Source: Dongia_A sp035695765 (lineage in GTDB: Bacteria; Pseudomonadota; Alphaproteobacteria; Dongiales; Dongiaceae). From it: 64,000 bases of DNA. This document shows positions 59,557-64,000 of the stretch, piece by piece (within the stretch, counting starts at the first letter, position 1; each line of letters opens with the position of its first letter). The position numbers and the translations under genes were made by a program. Under the pieces are notes generated by a model. It saw only the letters and a program-made list of their open reading frames with translations. It was not told where the DNA came from and searched no databases. The DNA lies in NCBI GenBank assembly GCA_035695765.1, contig DASRRI010000150.1:1-64000 (forward strand), in the 5' to 3' direction.

Positions 59557-61299
59557 TCACGACCCGTTATCAAGCGCCTTGGCCATCTCGACTAGCTCGA
59601 TGAATTCGGCACGATAGCCATCGCCGTCGCTGCCGCGGGAGGAACGCGCGGCCGCCGTGATCTGGTCATAGCCGAAGGTGCCGATATAGTCGCCGCCGCG
59701 CAGCTTCTGGCCGAACGCCGCAACCGCGACCGCGAAGCGCGCGTCGGCGGGCGCGTCATTAGGCTCCTTGAGCGCTGTCACGGAAAGCGGCGTTTCGATC
59801 AGCTTCGAGACATCGCCGTCCGGCGCCTTGTAGCGCAGGCGTAGGAACGCGAATTCGGTCGCGTTGGGATCCGGCTTGCCGTCGGATTGCCCGCCGCCAT
59901 AGCGCAAAGGATCGACCATCAATCCCTTCGAGCTTTTGAGCGCGATCTCATAGATCGCGGTGACCGTGTGGCCCGCTCCGATCTCGCCCGCATCCTTCTG
60001 GTCGTTGTTGAAATCCTCGCGGTTGAGAGCGCGGTTCTCATAGCCAACCAGGCGGTATTCATCGACCACGGCAGGATTGAACTCGATCTGGATCTTCACG
60101 TCCTTGGCGATGGTCTGGATGGTGCCGGACAGCTGGTCGCTGAGCAGGCGCTTGGCCTCCTTCAGGGAATCCACATAGCCGTAATTGCCGTTGCCAACAT
60201 CGGCGATCTGCTCCATCAGCGCATCGTTGTAATTGCCTTCGCCGAAGCCGAGCGTGGTCAATGACACACCGCTCTTGCGCGCATCCTCCACCTTGTCCTT
60301 CAGCTGGTTGATGTCGGTGACGCCGACATTGAAGTCGCCATCGGTCGCCAGGATGATGCGGTTGATGCCGCCATCGATCCTGGCCTCCTTCGCCTTCGCA
60401 TAAGCGAGCGCCAGGCCTTCGCCGCCTGCCGTCGAGCCGCCCGCTTCCAGATGGTCCAAAGCTTCCTTGATCTTGGCCTTGTCCTTGCCGGCAGTTGGCT
60501 CCAGGACAAGCCCGGCCGCGCCGGCATACACCACGATCGTGACCTTGTCGTCGTCGCGCAGCTGGTCGGTCAGGATCTTCATGCCGGCCTTCAGCAGCGG
60601 CAGCTTGTCCGCATCCGCCATCGAGCCCGACACGTCGACCAGGAATACAAGGTTGGCTGCCGGCCGCGCGGCCATCGGCGGTTCATAGCCCTTGATACCG
60701 ATGTGGAGCAGATAGGTTTCCTTGTTCCACGGCGTGCGTTCTACCGACGTGGTGACGCGGAACGGATCGCCGCCGGCTTGTGGCCCCGGATAGTCGTAGG
60801 AGAAGTAGTTGATCATCTCCTCCACCCGTACCGCGTCCTTGGGCGGCAGTTGGCCGTTCATGAGAAACCGCCGGATGTTGGAATAGGCGCCGGTATCGAC
60901 GTCGGATACGGGCACCTCCACGACCTGCTTCACGGGACTGTCGTTGAAAGCGAGATAGGTCTCATCTTCGCCCGGAACCGGCGCTTGGTACAAAACATCG
61001 CCGAATGTGGCCGGCGCGACCGGTGCTGCCTGCGATGCACCCATCGCAGCGCCCGCTGGCTGATCGACTTCTGCCTTCTGCTTCGCCGTCTTGGGCGCCA
61101 AGTTAATATCCACGGGGGCAACGGCTTCGATGTCGACAGCGCCTTGCGCTCCCGCCGGCTTCGCTTCCTCAGTCTTCGAAGGCTGATTGGCATTGGCCGC
61201 GTCCTCCTTGACCGGCTGCGCCTCGCAGCCCACGAGAATGAGGGCGGTGGAGACGCCCGCGATCCAGAGTCTTGATTTCGGCAGCTTTGACCCTTGCAT
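59557..61299 (-). CDS. VWA-domain lipoprotein (YfbK type)
   Basis: A 580-residue lipoprotein with lipobox LILVGC (Cys25), a Pro/Ala/Lys-rich linker, a conserved N-terminal VWF region (about 125-205; SDVDTGAYSNIRRFLMNGQLPPKDAVRVEEMINYFSYDYP), a von Willebrand A domain with MIDAS DVSGSMAD near 233 and TDGDFNVGV, and a C-terminal DUF3520 region. This is the YfbK layout, present in many proteobacteria; the function is unknown. Confidence 0.9.
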   Translation of the reverse strand: MQGSKLPKSRLWIAGVSTALILVGCEAQPVKEDAANANQPSKTEEAKPAGAQGAVDIEAVAPVDINLAPKTAKQKAEVDQPAGAAMGASQAAPVAPATFGDVLYQAPVPGEDETYLAFNDSPVKQVVEVPVSDVDTGAYSNIRRFLMNGQLPPKDAVRVEEMINYFSYDYPGPQAGGDPFRVTTSVERTPWNKETYLLHIGIKGYEPPMAARPAANLVFLVDVSGSMADADKLPLLKAGMKILTDQLRDDDKVTIVVYAGAAGLVLEPTAGKDKAKIKEALDHLEAGGSTAGGEGLALAYAKAKEARIDGGINRIILATDGDFNVGVTDINQLKDKVEDARKSGVSLTTLGFGEGNYNDALMEQIADVGNGNYGYVDSLKEAKRLLSDQLSGTIQTIAKDVKIQIEFNPAVVDEYRLVGYENRALNREDFNNDQKDAGEIGAGHTVTAIYEIALKSSKGLMVDPLRYGGGQSDGKPDPNATEFAFLRLRYKAPDGDVSKLIETPLSVTALKEPNDAPADARFAVAVAAFGQKLRGGDYIGTFGYDQITAAARSSRGSDGDGYRAEFIELVEMAKALDNGS

Positions 61300-61435
61300 T
61301 TGCCTTCCCCTCCTCTAGAACCGTGCCATATGCAGCGCCTGCATCGGCAGGTCTGCGCTTATCGCGCGCATAAGTGGCGGGGCGAGGGCGCAATTGCGGC
61401 GGTACAATGGCGACGGAGAAGAAAGGCGAGATGAA

Positions 61436-62329
61436 TTGAGCGCTGCTTCCTCCAGCCTGCTGCGGTTGTTCCGCCGCTGTCCCCCGGTCGATCTGGCCGC
61501 CGATCCAGCGCCCTATCGCCGCTTCATCGTGGCCGACCGCCATGTCGGGTGGGTCGTGCCGGATTTCGCGCAGATGCTCGCGGAGTTCCCGAACGTCTTC
61601 TATCTGACCGATCGCGAAGTACATTTGCATGATCGCCTTGCCGAAACCGAAGATCGCAGCAAGGCTGTCGCCGATGTCCTCGCAAAGCTGCATGAGCGCG
61701 ATGCGATTCCTGGCTGGCGCGGCGAGCTTTATCCCGTCAACCGCCGCTTCGGTGAAGCACCGCTGCTGCTCATGGAGCGCGCCGCGACGCCGTTGTTCGG
61801 CCTGCAGACCTACGGCATCAATGTGAACGGACTGGTGCGCGAAGGCGGCGAATGGAAAGTCTGGATCGGGCGCCGCGCCATGACCAAGCATGTCGATCCG
61901 GGCATGCTCGATCTGGTGGTGGGCGGCGGTCAGCCTTATGGCCTCTCGATTGCCGAGAATCTCCTGAAGGAGTGCGCGGAAGAGGCCTGCATTGGACCGA
62001 CCTTGGCCGAGCGCGCGCAACCCGTGAGCCTCATCACCATGATGATCGAGGCGGCGGAAGGTTTGCGTATCGGCGTGCAGTTCAATTTCGACCTGGAACT
62101 GCCGGCCGATTTCCAGCCGCGCAACGACGACGGGGAAGTGTCCGAGTTCCAGCTCTGGTCGATGGATCGTCTGGAGGAGAATCTGCGCGGCGCGGACGAC
62201 TTCATGTTCGATGCCGCTTTGGCGAAGCTCGACCTGTTGGTGCGGTTCGGCATCATCGGACCCGAAGATCCCGACTATCTCGACGTCATCGCGCATCTCC
62301 GCAGACCTGTTCCGTTCGTGCGCACATGA
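61436..62329 (+). CDS. Nudix hydrolase with DUF4743 N-terminal domain, copy 1
   Basis: A 297-residue protein: N-terminal DUF4743 domain (about 10-120; RRFIVADRHVGWVVPDFAQML, GWRGELYPV) and C-terminal Nudix domain with GLQTYGINVNGLV and the Nudix-like box GGGQPYGLSIAENLLKECAEEACI. This resembles the yeast YJR142W/plant Nudix20-24 family that cleans up damaged thiamine diphosphate. TTG start at 61436 preceded by AAGGCGAG. It overlaps copy 2 by four bases (ATGA). Confidence 0.85.
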   Translation: MSAASSSLLRLFRRCPPVDLAADPAPYRRFIVADRHVGWVVPDFAQMLAEFPNVFYLTDREVHLHDRLAETEDRSKAVADVLAKLHERDAIPGWRGELYPVNRRFGEAPLLLMERAATPLFGLQTYGINVNGLVREGGEWKVWIGRRAMTKHVDPGMLDLVVGGGQPYGLSIAENLLKECAEEACIGPTLAERAQPVSLITMMIEAAEGLRIGVQFNFDLELPADFQPRNDDGEVSEFQLWSMDRLEENLRGADDFMFDAALAKLDLLVRFGIIGPEDPDYLDVIAHLRRPVPFVRT

Positions 62330-63177
62330 GCCTGCTCGATCACATCCATCGCTGCCAGAGTGTCGACATGGGCAGATACCTGCCCTGGCTGATCGCCAGC
62401 GAACCAGCAGGCTGGGTGCGGCGCGACGTGGCAGCACGGCTGGAGAAATATCCCACCGTATTCGCAATCGATGAGAAGTCCATGCGGTTGCGCGATCATC
62501 TGACGACATTCGATCACCGGTCGGCGGCAGTCGGCGACGTCGCGCGCGATCTCTACGAGGCCGGAATATTCACCGGCTGGCGCAATGAATGGTTCCCGGT
62601 CCTGACGCGCTTCGGCACGGCGCCTTTGATGCGCCTGGAGCGCTCCGCTGTCCCGATGTTAGGCGTGCATGGCTATGGCGTGCATATGAACGGCTTCGTG
62701 CGCGACGGTGCGCGGCTGAAGCTGTGGATCGGCAAGCGCGCCGACAACCGCCCGATCGAACCCAGCAAGCTCGATCATCTGGTCGCCGGCGGCATTCCGC
62801 TCGGGATGGGCGTCAAGGAATGCCTCGCCAAGGAATGCGAGGAAGAGGCCTCGATCCCCGCCGCCCTCGCCGCGCGCGCAAAGCCGGTCGGCGCCATCCG
62901 CTATCGCATGGAGCATCAGGGCTGGCTGCGTAACGACACCATGTTCGTCTACGACCTGGAGCTGCCCGCCGATTTCAAGCCGGTCAATGTCGATGGCGAG
63001 ATCGCGAGCTTCCGCCTGATGGACCTCGATGACGTGGAAGCGATCCTGGCGGCCGGCGAGGATTTCAAGTTCAACGTCGCGCTGGTGCTGATCGACTTCC
63101 TGATCCGCCACGGCCACATCGCGCCCGACCACCCCGATTACAGCGACCTCGCCCTCGGCCTGTGGCGGCATGATTGA
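62326..63177 (+). CDS. Nudix hydrolase with DUF4743 N-terminal domain, copy 2
   Basis: A 283-residue paralogue of the preceding gene with the same architecture: GRYLPWLIASEPAGWVRRDVAARL, GWRNEWFPVLTRFG, GVHGYGVHMNGFV and the Nudix box GGIPLGMGVKECLAKECEEEASI. Both copies keep the acidic metal ligands of the box. It is translationally coupled to copy 1, consistent with the two working together or as a heterodimer (inference). Confidence 0.85.
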   Translation: MSLLDHIHRCQSVDMGRYLPWLIASEPAGWVRRDVAARLEKYPTVFAIDEKSMRLRDHLTTFDHRSAAVGDVARDLYEAGIFTGWRNEWFPVLTRFGTAPLMRLERSAVPMLGVHGYGVHMNGFVRDGARLKLWIGKRADNRPIEPSKLDHLVAGGIPLGMGVKECLAKECEEEASIPAALAARAKPVGAIRYRMEHQGWLRNDTMFVYDLELPADFKPVNVDGEIASFRLMDLDDVEAILAAGEDFKFNVALVLIDFLIRHGHIAPDHPDYSDLALGLWRHD

Positions 63178-63485
63178 GGGTGGAGTGAACGCGATCTAGC
63201 ATTGAGGTCAGCGCGGGCCGCTCGGCCTGATCGTGCCAGTTGCGCATCTCTCACCGGCCATTCTCCCACCGGCAGATATCCTTCGGCCAGGAAGTCGGCC
63301 GTTCGAAGGCAACTAAGCCATTGATTTATCGATATAAACTCAGCACGCGTTAAGCGCGGGAAGAAGAGGCCTGCGCTCATTAGCATCTAATTAAATTCTT
63401 CGAACTAGGTTGAAAAAGCTCACCAGTGTCCCGCGTTACCTGTTCGATTCCGGTTTACCTGTGAACTCAAGTGCGAGGCGAATGC
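63178..63485. other. Intergenic gap before the CHASE4 gene
   Basis: About 308 bases with no gene. The left part is GC-rich; 63310-63420 is AT-rich (TTGATTTATCGATATAAAC, TAATTAAATTC), likely the promoter region of the CHASE4 gene. A single reading frame on the minus strand here lacks support. Confidence 0.4.
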
Positions 63486-64000
63486 ATGTCGGGGGATAAA
63501 GCGAGATCCTCGCTGAACAACAAGGTCATGCGCTTGCTGGGGGTCGTGATTGCGATCCTGCTGGTGGGCAACGGCCTCATCTTTGCCTTCGTCGTCTGGC
63601 CGACCTTCAACGAACTCGAGCGCCGCGAAGGCGAGCAGAACGCGCAGCGCGTCGCCGAAGCCCTCATGAAGGAAGAAGACGATCTTGGCCGCTCTGCGCG
63701 CGATTTCAGCGCCTGGGACGCGACTTATGAATATGTTGTCAAGCCCAATGATGAATACGACCGGCAGACCTTCACCGTCGACGTGATGCGGGATCTCGAG
63801 ATGCAACTGATCGGGATCTATGACACGAACGGCCATCGCGTCCGAAGCATGTCGGTCGATCTGGAAAGCGGCGAGGAAATCACGATCCAGCCATTCACGG
63901 GTGATATGCCGGCCGATCATCCGCTGCTGGCGCACGACAAGACCAACGGCATCACCGGCATTCTCTTGACCGAGCATGGCCCGATGCTCCTGGCATCGTT
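63486..64000 (+). CDS. CHASE4-domain membrane signalling protein (truncated by window end)
   Basis: The first about 171 codons of a gene running off the right edge. One membrane helix (about 17-40; LLGVVIAILLVGNGLIFAFVVW) leads into an extracytoplasmic CHASE4 sensor (from about 45), recognisable from DDLGRSARDFSAWDATYEYV and LIGIYDTNGHRV. Such proteins usually continue as diguanylate cyclases, phosphodiesterases or histidine kinases, but the output domain is outside the window. ATG at 63486, GAGGCG upstream; an ATG at 63482 is closed by a stop. Confidence 0.8.
   Translation, partial: MSGDKARSSLNNKVMRLLGVVIAILLVGNGLIFAFVVWPTFNELERREGEQNAQRVAEALMKEEDDLGRSARDFSAWDATYEYVVKPNDEYDRQTFTVDVMRDLEMQLIGIYDTNGHRVRSMSVDLESGEEITIQPFTGDMPADHPLLAHDKTNGITGILLTEHGPMLLAS

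Overview
The window is GC-rich, densely packed chromosomal DNA from an alphaproteobacterium, most likely a Rhodospirillales-like lineage. The evidence is lineage-typical: a two-gene prfA-prmC unit, a DUF1178 / nitrilase / glutaredoxin / ComF / methyltransferase neighbourhood, DUF4167, a CTTG-N17-CCCATAT heat-shock promoter in front of clpB, a SAM-II riboswitch, and a complete set of ethylmalonyl-CoA pathway signature genes. No phage, plasmid or CRISPR features were seen.

Layout. 1-0.6 kb: promoter and leader of what looks like an rRNA operon running leftwards out of the window. 0.6-8 kb: M23 peptidase, small membrane protein, a PDC-protein/chemoreceptor pair, clpB. 8-21 kb: a long leftward housekeeping block (DUF4167, prmC, prfA, a divergent glutamyl-tRNA reductase, hisS, ispG, RodZ-like, ptsP, nitronate-monooxygenase-like, lysC). 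21-29.4 kb: ubiG, DUF1178, methyltransferases, an ArsR/desaturase/small-protein operon, 1-Cys peroxiredoxin, nitrilase, grxC, comF, 2H phosphoesterase. 29.4-35.8 kb: a two-component system followed by an exported two-subunit molybdenum hydroxylase, then a pyruvyl-transferase family protein. 35.8-40.8 kb: a signalling block with a TTC38-like TPR protein, a Crp/Fnr regulator, a FecR-domain protein and a CHASE2 nucleotidyl cyclase, with two consensus TGTGA-N6-TCACA boxes. 40.8-45.2 kb: isomerase, an unknown protein, methylsuccinyl-CoA dehydrogenase and crotonyl-CoA carboxylase/reductase. 45.2-49.6 kb: a decayed accessory patch (class A beta-lactamase pseudogene, DUF898 fragment, intact multicopper oxidase, IS256-type transposase remnant). 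49.6-64 kb: M48 protease and frameshifted DUF898 gene, SAM-II-controlled metZ, patatin, ethylmalonyl-CoA mutase plus bluB, a solute-binding protein, a retropepsin-like protease, a VWA lipoprotein, a tandem Nudix pair and the start of a CHASE4 protein.

Functional links. ccr and mcd at 42-45 kb and ecm at 55 kb encode three steps of the ethylmalonyl-CoA pathway. bluB, four bases after ecm, makes the lower ligand of the B12 cofactor that the mutase needs. Similar TTGC-rich sites occur upstream of ccr and ecm. The Crp-like regulator, the cyclase and the two Crp boxes form a plausible local cyclic-nucleotide circuit. An identical 11-base motif occurs upstream of the response regulator and of the molybdenum hydroxylase operon, suggesting that the one controls the other. 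I did not find a completely new system. The strongest leads are the Crp/cyclase module, the two-component/molybdoenzyme motif pair, the 26-bp hairpin inside a desaturase-operon gene, the tandem Nudix pair and the matching frameshift site in two DUF898 copies.
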